This document shows, piece after piece, positions 1-7,579 of a DNA stretch of 64,000 bases. The translations under genes were made by a program, and so were the position numbers. Origin of the DNA: an uncultured Bacteroidales bacterium (GTDB taxonomy: Bacteria; Bacteroidota; Bacteroidia; Bacteroidales; F082); assembly GCA_900315175.1 (NCBI GenBank), contig OMYA01000002.1, positions 1 through 64,000 on the forward strand, given 5' to 3'. Within the stretch, counting starts at the first letter, position 1. Every line of letters starts with the position of its first letter. Below the pieces are notes generated by a model, which saw only the letters and a program-made list of their open reading frames with translations, had not been told where the DNA came from and did not search any database.

Positions 1-1
1 C

Positions 2-610
2 GGCTTCAGCAAGAGAACCTACGCTCAGATTCTCGTCGGCGACAAATGCGACATCATCTTCGAACTCTCCGACGAAGGCGGCGACGGCTGGAAAGGCGCC
101 TGCATCAGCGTGACAGACGAGAACGGACAACGTATTGCTGCTGTCACTATGGAAGAAGGCTCAGAAAAGACAGTGGTGATGCCATTGCTGAAAGGCAACA
201 TCAACTTCATCTGGAACCACGGCTGGTATCATACAAGCCCAGGATACGACACCGACTCCGAATGCGCTTTCGTAATCAAAAACACCAATGACGAGGTTCT
301 TTACACCTCAGGCGAGCACAGCGACGGTATATTCCTGACATACAACAACGACTGCGAAAATACAGCTGTTGCAGAAGTCAGCGCAAGCAACGTCCGCCTC
401 TACCCTAACCCAACCGACGGCATCGTCACCATCGAAAGCGAGGGCTCTATGACCATCAGCGTGATGAACACTCTCGGCCAGAAGGTGTTCGAAACTACAG
501 CAACCAACAATACCACCATCGACTTGAGTGCTTTCGAATCGGGGATCTACATGGTGAGAATTGAGACTGGTAACGCTACGACAACACAAAAAGTGAACGT
601 CAGGAGATAG
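2..610 (+). CDS. T9SS-sorted secreted protein, C-terminal part (5' end outside window)
   Basis: The reading frame is open from the window edge (frame 2) to a TAG at 608-610, so only the C-terminal ~202 residues are seen. The last ~80 residues form a type IX secretion sorting domain (type A): an NVRLYPNPTDG start, the IYMVRIETG strand and a basic KVNVRR end. The part before it is rich in Asp and Gly and resembles a carbohydrate-binding or adhesin-like beta domain, but I cannot name the family. The protein should be exported by Sec, moved across the outer membrane by the T9SS and anchored on the surface. A decayed copy of this same sorting domain lies at 4615-4797. A hairpin at 653-682 separates it from the convergent subtilisin gene. 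Confidence 0.85.
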   Translation, partial: GFSKRTYAQILVGDKCDIIFELSDEGGDGWKGACISVTDENGQRIAAVTMEEGSEKTVVMPLLKGNINFIWNHGWYHTSPGYDTDSECAFVIKNTNDEVLYTSGEHSDGIFLTYNNDCENTAVAEVSASNVRLYPNPTDGIVTIESEGSMTISVMNTLGQKVFETTATNNTTIDLSAFESGIYMVRIETGNATTTQKVNVRR

Positions 611-616
611 TCGTCA

Positions 617-645
617 TTTCGACTGAAGTGGAGAAATCATCCACC
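617..645 (+). repeat. dispersed GTCATTTCGAC-type repeat
   Basis: The stretch GTCATTTCGACTGAAG followed by GGAGAAATC recurs, with variation, at 37872-37908. Related GTCATTCCGA forms occur near 13668 and 42046. All copies lie just after or between genes, as expected for a small dispersed intergenic repeat. Confidence 0.6.
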
Positions 646-652
646 AAATAAA

Positions 653-682
653 AGAGGTGCGTTTCTTATGAAATGCACCTCT
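653..682. terminator. bidirectional hairpin terminator
   Basis: An AGAGGTGC / GCACCTCT stem, extended inward by GTTTC/GAAAT pairs with a TTAT loop, sits between the convergent genes ending at 610 and 702. It can end transcription from both sides. Confidence 0.65.
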
Positions 683-701
683 CTTAATCTGTAAATATCA
701 A

Positions 702-2417
702 TTACATTTTTACAATCCTCTTATAAACGAATCCACTCTCAATTCCAATCTTTAAAATATAAACGCCAGATTTCAAGTCATCGATTCGGATTTGATTGTC
801 GCTTGTATTATAATTTTTCACCAATTTCCCGTCGATGGAATAAATTGAAATCATTGGAGACACGACGGATTGTGTGTCTGCATCGTTGTATTTGATGTAA
901 ATTATGTCTTTTGCAGGATTAGGATAGACCCCAACACCATTATTTTCAGTTTCATTAATAGCGAGGTCTCCGATAGCGTTCACTGCTGCAAGCGCGTCAA
1001 TGCGTCCCGAACCGAAATCGTTGTTTTTATGCGTTGAAAGATGTACGGCCGTCGTTTCCAGAATCTCGTCAATTTGTGCAGGAGTCAGCTCATGGTCTTT
1101 CGAGAGCATCAAGGCTATTGTTCCTGCCACGCAAGGTGTCGCCATTGAGGTGCCGCTTTTAAGGCAGTAGCCATTTACATTATTGAAATCCAACGACTTG
1201 ACATTTATTCCAGGAGCGCACACATCAGGACGGATAAGGCCGATATTCGTCGAACTGCCAGAAGAATAAGGATAATCATTGTATTGGGGCACGTCGGTCC
1301 ATATCGAAGGTCCGAACGACGACAAAGCGGCAATGTTATCGTTGAAATCGACGGCGCCGACAGATATCACACAGCTTGTTCCTCCAGCATTAACCATCTG
1401 GTCTTCATGCAGATACGGTGGCGGGCAGTCGCCAGGAGACCATATATTATGAGGTGCAGGTGCCAGTGGTGCCATCTGACGGAAGTTTCCTGCACAAACT
1501 GCTGCCACCACACCTGCGGCAAGAGTATTGTCGCATGCCTGTCGCGACATCAGTTTCACCGAAGGGTTTGGCAGAGGCTGTCCGAGCGACATGTTAAGCA
1601 CATCGGCGCCATGCTCCACCGCAAACTGCATCGCCTCGACCCACATTTCCGGCTCTGTGAGGTTCTCTTCACCATGAAACACCTTCAGCACCATGATTTT
1701 AGCATCTGGTGCAACACCCGTCTGAGTATCAGAAGCGCCATTACCCACAATGGTTCCAGCCACATGAGTGCCATGACCTTCCGTATCCGTCGGATCATTG
1801 TCGTGCGAATAAAAGTCGTAGCCGTGGTTAGGATATTCCACGCCGCCATCCCACAAATTTCCTTGCAAGTCAGCATGGTCAAGGTTCACGCCAGTATCAA
1901 TCAAGCCGATGAGAACGCCTTCGCCTGTATAGCCGAGTTCCCACACCTTGTCAGCGTTCACTTTCGTGACGTTTTCAGCAATCTCTCGGCCACCGTCACG
2001 CACAACAGGAGCCGTAACATCTTCTGACTCAACACATCGAATCTCTTCAACCGGATAAACCGCCAAGACATCGTCACGTTTCGCAATCATTTCTACAGCC
2101 GCATCATTCGCATAGCAACTTATCGAGTTGACAATCCACAACGGTCTGACATCTTCAACAAAGCCATTGATTTCCAAATCATTAAGAAAAGCCCGCAGCT
2201 CCATCTGCGACTCTTCCGCCTGACGTTTTAAGGTATTAACCACAAAATAACGGCGCTCTGTCTTGCTTGGTAAAGCATCAGCCGTTCGGCTCAACTCTGC
2301 GGCATCGACTTGCTCATTCAGAATTATGTTTATTTTGATTTTACCGTCAGCACGATCAGCTGAAACGCCAGCAAAACATAGAAAAACTGCTACAATTGTA
2401 ATATAAACTTTTTTCAT
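702..2417 (-). CDS. secreted subtilisin-like serine protease (S8) with T9SS sorting domain
   Basis: 571 residues. Residues 1-20 are a signal peptide. Residues ~25-125 are an inhibitor I9-like propeptide. The S8 catalytic domain follows with Asp174 (in LIDTG), His215 (in HGTHVAG), oxyanion Asn311 and Ser424 (in SGTSMATP), so the enzyme looks active. After ~residue 485 comes a T9SS sorting domain (GVYPNPAKDIIYI ... SGVYILKIG ... YKRIVKM). It should be a surface or secreted endopeptidase. It starts five bases after the stop of the Omp28-type gene, so the two are very likely co-transcribed from the promoter at 4455-4462. The protease specificity cannot be read from sequence. Confidence 0.93.
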   Translation of the reverse strand: MKKVYITIVAVFLCFAGVSADRADGKIKINIILNEQVDAAELSRTADALPSKTERRYFVVNTLKRQAEESQMELRAFLNDLEINGFVEDVRPLWIVNSISCYANDAAVEMIAKRDDVLAVYPVEEIRCVESEDVTAPVVRDGGREIAENVTKVNADKVWELGYTGEGVLIGLIDTGVNLDHADLQGNLWDGGVEYPNHGYDFYSHDNDPTDTEGHGTHVAGTIVGNGASDTQTGVAPDAKIMVLKVFHGEENLTEPEMWVEAMQFAVEHGADVLNMSLGQPLPNPSVKLMSRQACDNTLAAGVVAAVCAGNFRQMAPLAPAPHNIWSPGDCPPPYLHEDQMVNAGGTSCVISVGAVDFNDNIAALSSFGPSIWTDVPQYNDYPYSSGSSTNIGLIRPDVCAPGINVKSLDFNNVNGYCLKSGTSMATPCVAGTIALMLSKDHELTPAQIDEILETTAVHLSTHKNNDFGSGRIDALAAVNAIGDLAINETENNGVGVYPNPAKDIIYIKYNDADTQSVVSPMISIYSIDGKLVKNYNTSDNQIRIDDLKSGVYILKIGIESGFVYKRIVKM

Positions 2418-2422
2418 AATCT

Positions 2423-4432
2423 TTATTTATGATTTATAATGACGCGCGCAATCTTGCGAACACCGTTATTCTCTTTTATTTCAACGAAATACACGCCATT
2501 CGGCAAATCGCCCACGTTTACGTGATTATTATTTAAGAAACATGTTTTAATCAAATTACCGTGAAGATTCATAATTGATATTTGAGACGTTTCAGAAGAC
2601 GTCTCAACATGTATGACATCATCCGCAGGATTCGGGTAGACAGACAACCTCTCACCGTCCACCTCGCCTATTGCCCAATGTTCGTTGGTTGTTGCGACGG
2701 CTTTCACCGATACTATATTATTCGGATACACCGCCTGCACTTGTACACAGTAATAATCTCCGTCAGCACCGTTGAAATTATAATTTGTGCCATTGAAATT
2801 CTCTACAATCAAATCTTCATTCAGCCAGATGTTATAGCCCAACGGGGTGACCTGCGATGGCGCTTCCCAGCTAGCTTGGATAATGTTGCCAGTCTTCTCA
2901 ACCGTCAGATTCTCAGGACGATACGGATGATTTTCAGTCTCAAAAAGGAACCTGCTGTTGTAAACTCTTTTTGTCTCATGCCTCTGAATCCATACAGCCA
3001 CCTCAAGGTCGTTCATCTCTTCCACATGTGTGCTTGACATATCATAATCGAACGTCAAGCGCTCCAGCTGTCCGGCATGCAGCGACATCGTGTTACCTTG
3101 CGCATTCGGCAGCATCTTCATCATCACGTGGTGGAACGACGTCTCTCCGTTTGTCGTCGCATTGTTATATGTAACCTTTTCATTTACAGACACATATACT
3201 CTCACGTCATCCAAACTGGCAAACGGCATAATCTCAGCGTTGATGTGAATTATGTTGCCATCGGTATAGTACGAGCCGCCGACTTCCATGGTCGCTGATT
3301 CGTTCAGATGTTCATTAAAGAGTGACTGCGACGGGGCATTGACACCACAGGCGTAACTATCCATAAACAGCCAAGGTATCTGATTTACACCATAATACGT
3401 CTTTCTGATGTTACCATCCTGAGTATAATACGGGTCACCAGGTGGTGGCCAGTTCATCATATATTTCACGTAAGTGAATGTTCCGGGATTGTTGTTGCAG
3501 AAATTATCCATCGCCTCGCTTAACACCGGGCACGTGCCACATGACGAAGCCGAGAAATGCTCAAACAAAGGCTTTCTTGAAGCCGGAACACATGCAACCG
3601 ACACCTTCTTCGTCATAGAATTATTTGAGATATCGTTGTCAACAACGCCATTCACCTTATTAATATTAATGGTCAGATTATAATCGTCAGGAATGAGATT
3701 CGCCGGCACATCGAAAGTAAGATTCTTAAACGTACCGCTAGGGATATTCTCGTTAAACGTCTGAGTAACGACTTGATTGTCATTGAATTGATAAGAGCAT
3801 TCCACAGAAGTAACGTCATTGTTACCAGTGTTAAACAGGCGCATGCCGACATCAAATATCCTATTAGCCTGTGCCTCATCCACATTAATATCCTGTAAAT
3901 CCAAATCCAGATCTTGCTCAATAAACACTGATATATCATCGATATAAATATAGCTGAAATTCATATCGTTGGAGTTGGTAAAATAGATACAGAAACTCAC
4001 ATTAGGCTTGCCCATATCTTCCGTCGCAATCGTTGCATTCACCTGATATTGCCCGCCTGAGGTGTAAGTCTGTGACCATCCACTATGCCATTCATTGCCT
4101 GATTTTGTGGCGATTCCTACTGTCAGATTAACGCCCATCGATTGATCATAAAAATGCTTAAACGAGAAATCAACACTTTCCACACCGGTAAGATCCACAG
4201 CATTTGTAGTCAACCTCCACGTACCATTGATATTGCAATAGAACTCAACTTCATACGGTGTACCTCCTGCATGATTCGTCTCCATCAACTGCCAATAATC
4301 GGCTTGAGAGCCATTTACAGACCAGCCTGTAGGCAGATATGAGTTGTCGAACTGTTCAAAAATAAAGACATTGCCGCTTCTCGCTATGAACGCGAAACAA
4401 ACAAGCGCCAGAGTTAACAGATATCTTTTCAT
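2423..4432 (-). CDS. Omp28-type surface protein with thioredoxin-like domain and T9SS sorting domain
   Basis: 669 residues. Signal peptide at 1-19. Residues ~25-172 are a jelly-roll choice-of-anchor/MAM-like domain (YLPTGWSVNG ... YIDDISVF). Residues ~175-280 look like a CARDB-type beta domain. Residues ~285-500 match the Omp28 family, with a redox-like CGTC at 298-301 in SASSCGTCPV. A fibronectin type III domain follows and the protein ends with a T9SS sorting domain (LSVYPNPADDVIHVE ... GVYFVEIKENNG). The CxxC suggests a surface thioredoxin fold, but no reductant partner is known. First gene of a two-gene operon with the subtilisin. Confidence 0.88.
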   Translation of the reverse strand: MKRYLLTLALVCFAFIARSGNVFIFEQFDNSYLPTGWSVNGSQADYWQLMETNHAGGTPYEVEFYCNINGTWRLTTNAVDLTGVESVDFSFKHFYDQSMGVNLTVGIATKSGNEWHSGWSQTYTSGGQYQVNATIATEDMGKPNVSFCIYFTNSNDMNFSYIYIDDISVFIEQDLDLDLQDINVDEAQANRIFDVGMRLFNTGNNDVTSVECSYQFNDNQVVTQTFNENIPSGTFKNLTFDVPANLIPDDYNLTININKVNGVVDNDISNNSMTKKVSVACVPASRKPLFEHFSASSCGTCPVLSEAMDNFCNNNPGTFTYVKYMMNWPPPGDPYYTQDGNIRKTYYGVNQIPWLFMDSYACGVNAPSQSLFNEHLNESATMEVGGSYYTDGNIIHINAEIMPFASLDDVRVYVSVNEKVTYNNATTNGETSFHHVMMKMLPNAQGNTMSLHAGQLERLTFDYDMSSTHVEEMNDLEVAVWIQRHETKRVYNSRFLFETENHPYRPENLTVEKTGNIIQASWEAPSQVTPLGYNIWLNEDLIVENFNGTNYNFNGADGDYYCVQVQAVYPNNIVSVKAVATTNEHWAIGEVDGERLSVYPNPADDVIHVETSSETSQISIMNLHGNLIKTCFLNNNHVNVGDLPNGVYFVEIKENNGVRKIARVIINHK

Positions 4433-4454
4433 AGTATTTTTTCTTATTTAGGTG

Positions 4455-4462
4455 CAAATATA
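4455..4462 (-). promoter_or_regulatory. -7 promoter element for the Omp28-subtilisin operon
   Basis: Minus-strand TATATTTG matches the Bacteroidota -7 consensus TAnnTTTG, 22 bases before the start codon at 4432. No clear TTTG -33 element was found. Confidence 0.6.
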
Positions 4463-4495
4463 AAAAAATCATAACATGAAAGTTATTATATTGTG

Positions 4496-4503
4496 TATTT
4501 TTG
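4496..4503 (+). promoter_or_regulatory. -7 promoter element facing the sorting-domain remnant
   Basis: TATTTTTG on the plus strand matches TAnnTTTG. It faces a region with only a decayed gene, so it may be the leftover promoter of that gene. Confidence 0.4.
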
Positions 4504-4614
4504 CATCTAATAACAAAATTTCGGATATGCCGATAATTGATTTTATCAGAAAAAAGACCGTTTCCCGTGTCGCCACCAACACCATACTGATGCTCCGGCG
4601 CAAAGACAACCGCA

Positions 4615-4797
4615 GTCCTTTACACCTCAGGCGAACACAGCGACGGCATATTCCTGACATACAACAACGTCAGCCTCTACCCTAACCCGACCAACGGCAT
4701 CCTCAACATCGAAGGCAACGGCTCGATGACCATCAGCGTAATGAACACTCTCGGACAGAAGGTGTTCGAAACAGGCATTTTTAAAATGCAAATATAA
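4615..4797 (+). pseudogene. decayed copy of a T9SS sorting domain
   Basis: The frame reads VLYTSGEHSDGIFLTYNN, then VSLYPNPTNG and SMTISVMNTLGQKVFET, and stops at 4795-4797. It is nearly identical to residues of the gene ending at 610. Relative to that copy it has lost about 14 residues between YNN and the LYPNP motif, lacks the last ~30 residues of the sorting domain, and has no recognisable protein in front. It is a duplicated, truncated remnant. The stretch 4504-4614 holds nothing else I recognise. Confidence 0.8.
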
Positions 4798-4808
4798 TAA
4801 AAATTTTA

Positions 4809-4816
4809 TATCTTTG
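4809..4816 (+). promoter_or_regulatory. -7 promoter element for the OsmC gene
   Basis: TATCTTTG matches TAnnTTTG and lies 18 bases before the ATG at 4834, giving a very short leader. Confidence 0.6.
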
Positions 4817-4833
4817 CAGAAAATATCATAACT

Positions 4834-5238
4834 ATGGCAACAATAAAAGGGACTTACAAAGGCAATTTGCGCAACGAGATGACGCATTTGCAGTCGGGAA
4901 GCACCATCATCACCGACGCTCCGACAGATAACCACGGCAAGGGCGAAGCTTTCTCCCCCACCGATTTGGCTTGCGCCGCACTGGCAGGCTGCATGATGAC
5001 CATCATGGGAATCACGGCACAGACAAAAGGCTTCAACATCGACGGCGCCACATACGAGATAACGAAGACCATGGCTGCCGACCCGCGCCGTATCGGACAA
5101 ATCGACATTGTGATTACCTTCCCGAAAAACGACTACACCGACGCCCAGAAGGCGATGCTCAAACGTGCCGCCGACACCTGCCCGGTAGGAAAATCACTGC
5201 ATCCGGAGGTGAAGGTTAATCTGGAGATGAGGTTTTAG
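4834..5238 (+). CDS. OsmC/Ohr-family peroxide-reducing protein
   Basis: 134 residues, the normal length for the family. The two redox cysteines are Cys53 (in ALAGCM) and Cys116 (in DTCPVGK); Cys47 is additional. These proteins reduce organic hydroperoxides in the cytoplasm, often with lipoyl-type reductants. The SPTDLACAALAGC segment and the C-terminal CPV motif are typical of the YhfA/OsmC branch rather than Ohr. It is monocistronic: promoter at 4809-4816 and hairpin at 5264-5298. Role in oxygen or peroxide defence is inferred. Confidence 0.9.
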   Translation: MATIKGTYKGNLRNEMTHLQSGSTIITDAPTDNHGKGEAFSPTDLACAALAGCMMTIMGITAQTKGFNIDGATYEITKTMAADPRRIGQIDIVITFPKNDYTDAQKAMLKRAADTCPVGKSLHPEVKVNLEMRF

Positions 5239-5263
5239 GCCTATCCGAATTGATTCAAAAAAA

Positions 5264-5298
5264 AACTTGAAGTCACAGATTGTGATTTCAAGTTTTTT
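5264..5298 (+). terminator. rho-independent terminator after osmC
   Basis: A 14-base stem (AACTTGAAGTCACA with TGTGATTTCAAGTT, one G-T pair, three-base loop) runs into six T. Its T run abuts the promoter of the following toxin-antitoxin genes, so it could also serve as an operator there. Confidence 0.75.
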
Positions 5299-5299
5299 G

Positions 5300-5307
5300 T
5301 ATCTTTG
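5300..5307 (+). promoter_or_regulatory. -7 promoter element for the toxin-antitoxin pair
   Basis: TATCTTTG immediately follows the T run of the preceding hairpin and is 15 bases before the ATG at 5322. Confidence 0.6.
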
Positions 5308-5321
5308 CAAAAAATAAATAT

Positions 5322-5483
5322 ATGTTTAACTATTCAGAAATAGAAGAAATGGTTTTGCCATGCGATTACACTGTAGCTGAAGCCGAACAGCGCATTATTC
5401 AATCTACTGCCGACGCTGACGCAGATAGAGATTGCATGACAAATACCGAATTTAGGAAAATCGCGAAGTCATGGTTAAAGTGA
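5322..5483 (+). CDS. small antitoxin-like protein
   Basis: 53 residues, MFNYSEIEEM start, ending IAKSWLK. Too short to place in a family with confidence, but acidic, with a helical AEAEQRI segment, and its 3' end overlaps the ParE-like toxin start by 13 bases, the standard order antitoxin then toxin. A TATCTTTG promoter element lies just upstream. It should bind and neutralise the toxin and repress the pair, possibly through the 14-bp inverted repeat at 5264-5294. Confidence 0.6.
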   Translation: MFNYSEIEEMVLPCDYTVAEAEQRIIQSTADADADRDCMTNTEFRKIAKSWLK

Positions 5484-5719
5484 AATGGACCCCATTAGCG
5501 CGAAGCGATGTTGAAAATCTCTTCCACTATTATGAGGACATTTCGATTCGTTTTGCGGAAACCATTATTGATGAAATCTTTAAAGCAACAGGCTATCTTG
5601 AAATGATGCCGGAATTAGGACCAAAAGAACAAGTCTTTTCACATTTAAAGAGAAATTATCGATATTTGGTTGTATTGAGAAGGTACAAATTGATTTATAT
5701 GTACGAGAACAGTACTTGA
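5471..5719 (+). CDS. RelE/ParE-family toxin, possibly C-terminally shortened
   Basis: 82 residues with the ParE pattern: VKWTPLARSDVENLFHYYED at the N-terminus, ATGYLEMMPELGP in the middle and RNYRYLVVLRRYKLIYMYEN at the end. Family members normally continue with a last beta strand of ~10-15 residues (a hydrophobic strand followed by a W-D motif). Here a TGA follows MYENST; the next bases, read with small indels, would give a VLKCWDS-like tail, so the gene may have lost its last strand. Whether the toxin is active is doubtful. Target would be gyrase (ParE) or the ribosome (RelE); sequence does not decide. Confidence 0.75.
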   Translation: MVKVKWTPLARSDVENLFHYYEDISIRFAETIIDEIFKATGYLEMMPELGPKEQVFSHLKRNYRYLVVLRRYKLIYMYENST

Positions 5720-5754
5720 ACAGTCCTGAAGTGCTGAGGAATAGCATAAAAGAA

Positions 5755-5781
5755 TAACCGGTCGCAAATTGTGACCAGTTA
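5755..5781. terminator. hairpin between toxin gene and radical SAM gene
   Basis: TAACCGGTCGC pairs with GTGACCAGTTA around AAATT, with one mismatch and one G-T pair, between convergent genes. Confidence 0.5.
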
Positions 5782-5789
5782 AAAATGTT

Positions 5790-6888
5790 TTATTGAATTT
5801 CTGCCTCTTTCAACCTTTTCTCAATATGAGCAAAGATCTTTTTGTAAGCTGCACATAAAAACGTTTTACTCCGGAAGTCTCCAGAATTAAGAAAGCCATC
5901 GTGGAGACAGCCACCATGACAGATGTTGAGCCATTTACACGATTTGCAACTACCTTTTTCTATATATTCTGCACGTTTATAGATTTCACTTTGCTTGATG
6001 CGAGGCAATATCTCCGACAATGTTTCATTGTGCAAATTTCCGTAAGAATAATGCAGCAAATCATCATCGCAGAAACGACCGCAAGGCATAACATCACCTG
6101 TTGGAGCAATGGCGAAGAAATTGTCCTGGCAATTGCGGCTGAACATGCAGCCAGTGGTTTTCTTTGATACAATATTGCTCGCAATCTCAACAAAATTAGA
6201 CTCCGTTATTTCGCCTTGGTTGTCGTCGAACCACAAATCGAACAGCTCAATTGACATTTTGGCATATTCATCAGGCGTGATTCCATATTCATCGATATTG
6301 TTTGTAGCTTCACCCGCCGAGAACAATGGGTTGAACTTAAAATTCAACTTATTCTCTTTCATAAAGTTGTAAAGCTCCGAAATATGTCCGATGTGTTTCT
6401 TGCCTGCAACAACGATGCAGCCCGGTTTCAAGCCTTTATCGTGGCAAAGTGCCAATTTTGACATTATCAAATCAAACGTAGGTTGACCGTTGGCTCCCAC
6501 CCTCTGCTGGTCGTGAATATCTTTTGTGCCGTCGAGAGAGAAGCCTGGTTTGACATCATATTTCAAAAACAGGTCGATAAACTCATCATTAAACAGCGAA
6601 AGGTTGGTTTGTATAGAATTATGGTAGTTGATCCCTTTCAGTTCCTGTTGCATGAAAGCGAAAATCTCACGATAGTTTTCGATGCCCCACAGCAGAGGCT
6701 CGCCGCCGTGCCAAATGAAAGTGACCTTCTGGCGCGGATGGCTTTTTAGGTAATCTTTAGTTTGAAGTATGATTTTCTTTGCAAACGCAATGTCAAACAA
6801 TTTTTTTATGCTTTTTAGTCTCATTGCTAAGGTAGCAGTATTTGCAACGGAAGTTGCAGGAATAAGTGGGTTTTAGGATAATTACCAT
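5790..6888 (-). CDS. radical SAM/SPASM maturase, frameshifted near the 5' end
   Basis: The large frame (344 residues from 6824) begins inside the protein. The radical SAM motif CNFRCKYCY is encoded just upstream, in another frame beginning with the ATG at 6886-6888. The two frames join if one A is removed from the seven-A run (T7 on the plus strand at 6801-6807). Features: CxxxCxxC for the SAM cluster, the WHGGEPLL motif, and a SPASM domain with CX2CX5CX3C (CKSCKWLNICHGGC) plus further cysteines for auxiliary 4Fe-4S clusters. The family matures sulfatases or modifies ribosomal peptides. No sulfatase is nearby, but a 54-residue peptide gene is two genes upstream. The start ATG overlaps the stop of the preceding gene (TAATG), supporting 6888 as the true start. 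A sequencing error, slippage or a real mutation are all possible. Confidence 0.85.
6801..6807 (-). other. seven-A frameshift site in the radical SAM gene
   Basis: A run of seven A on the coding strand. Deleting one A fuses the N-terminal frame (ending ...NETKKHKK) to the main frame (LFDIAFAKK). Homopolymer runs are prone to polymerase slippage and to assembly errors. Confidence 0.75.
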
Positions 6889-7331
6889 TACATATAGTTT
6901 TCGGCAAGATTAATTCTCTGTTTCGCAGTTTTCTTTACACCAAACTTGTTTTGATATGTAACTGTAACTATAATATAGCTATTTTCATCCATTGTTTTAA
7001 AAAATTCGTTGACATATCCTTCTCCACTTAACGACACTGCCACCAATCCATGCCTCTTTTCCAAATAAGAAATAGGTGTATTAGTCCGTTTATATGAAGC
7101 TTTATTATTTCCATACCAATATTCTGCTCTACATACAACTTCATATATATCAAAACACGATCTGTTTCTAACTCTAACAAATCGCCTATTGTCTTTATAT
7201 TGAACCGTATCTTCAATTTCCAAGGAAGGTGTCAGTACAATATTTAATATGAACCAAGCAATTATTGAAGATATAATTCCACTAAATATACCAACGCAAA
7301 TATCTAATGCAAGATTTAATTCTATACACAT
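6888..7331 (-). CDS. single-span membrane protein of unknown function
   Basis: 147 residues. Hydrophobic segment at about residues 9-31 (DICVGIFSGIISSIIAWFIL), then a soluble domain with alternating beta-type segments (RRFVRVRNRSCFDIYEVVCR; SYIIVTVTYQNKFGVKK). I do not recognise the family. It follows the 54-residue peptide gene by 12 bases and its TAA overlaps the ATG of the radical SAM gene, so it is translationally coupled to that enzyme. In a peptide-maturation locus it might be a scaffold, export or immunity component; that is inference. Confidence 0.65.
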   Translation of the reverse strand: MCIELNLALDICVGIFSGIISSIIAWFILNIVLTPSLEIEDTVQYKDNRRFVRVRNRSCFDIYEVVCRAEYWYGNNKASYKRTNTPISYLEKRHGLVAVSLSGEGYVNEFFKTMDENSYIIVTVTYQNKFGVKKTAKQRINLAENYM

Positions 7332-7343
7332 GTTTATATTTAA

Positions 7344-7508
7344 TTAATTTGCCACTTCATAATCGTAATAATCTCCATGGCAGTCATTATAATCTGTATA
7401 GGCCTCATAATCAGTATGTTCGGAGTAATCTTGGAAATTATTTCCCCACTCTGACTTTTCTTCTATTCTTTTCAAAATAGACTCTTGTGCAAAAGTTTTA
7501 TCTTTCAT
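7344..7508 (-). CDS. 54-residue Asp/Tyr-rich peptide, candidate RiPP precursor
   Basis: MKDKTFAQESILKRIEEKSE starts a charged helical leader-like half; the second half (residues ~21-54) is rich in aromatic-acidic pairs: WGNN, then five DY dipeptides, one Cys and a C-terminal EVAN. No signal peptide. It is the first gene of a tight run with a membrane protein and a radical SAM/SPASM enzyme on the same strand. Leader plus repetitive core plus SPASM enzyme is the usual make-up of radical-SAM-modified peptide loci. Several aromatic-x-Asp/Asn/Glu triplets (WGN, YSE, YTD, YND) resemble sites cross-linked by cyclophane-forming SPASM enzymes, but no modification can be proved from sequence. It may instead be an unrelated small protein. 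Confidence 0.55.
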   Translation of the reverse strand: MKDKTFAQESILKRIEEKSEWGNNFQDYSEHTDYEAYTDYNDCHGDYYDYEVAN

Positions 7509-7524
7509 AATAGTTTTACTTGTG

Positions 7525-7558
7525 TGACATTAGCTTAATAATTATTAAGCTAATGTCA
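7525..7558. repeat. 34-bp perfect palindrome
   Basis: TGACATTAGCTTAATAA is followed directly by its exact reverse complement, with no loop. It sits 16 bases before the 54-residue peptide gene and 21 bases after the stop of the upstream secreted-protein gene. It may be a terminator between the two, an attenuator or a dimer-binding operator. Confidence 0.8.
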
Positions 7559-7579
7559 ATTTGATTGATAAATTATATT

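Noticed and set aside
1284..2027. 247-codon plus-strand frame opposite the subtilisin gene
   Set aside because: It lies wholly opposite a full S8 protease with intact catalytic residues and reads as low-quality, His/Arg-rich sequence.
5790..6824. A complete radical SAM gene starting at 6824
   Set aside because: That frame lacks the CxxxCxxC motif, which is encoded just upstream in another frame; the gene is frameshifted, not complete.
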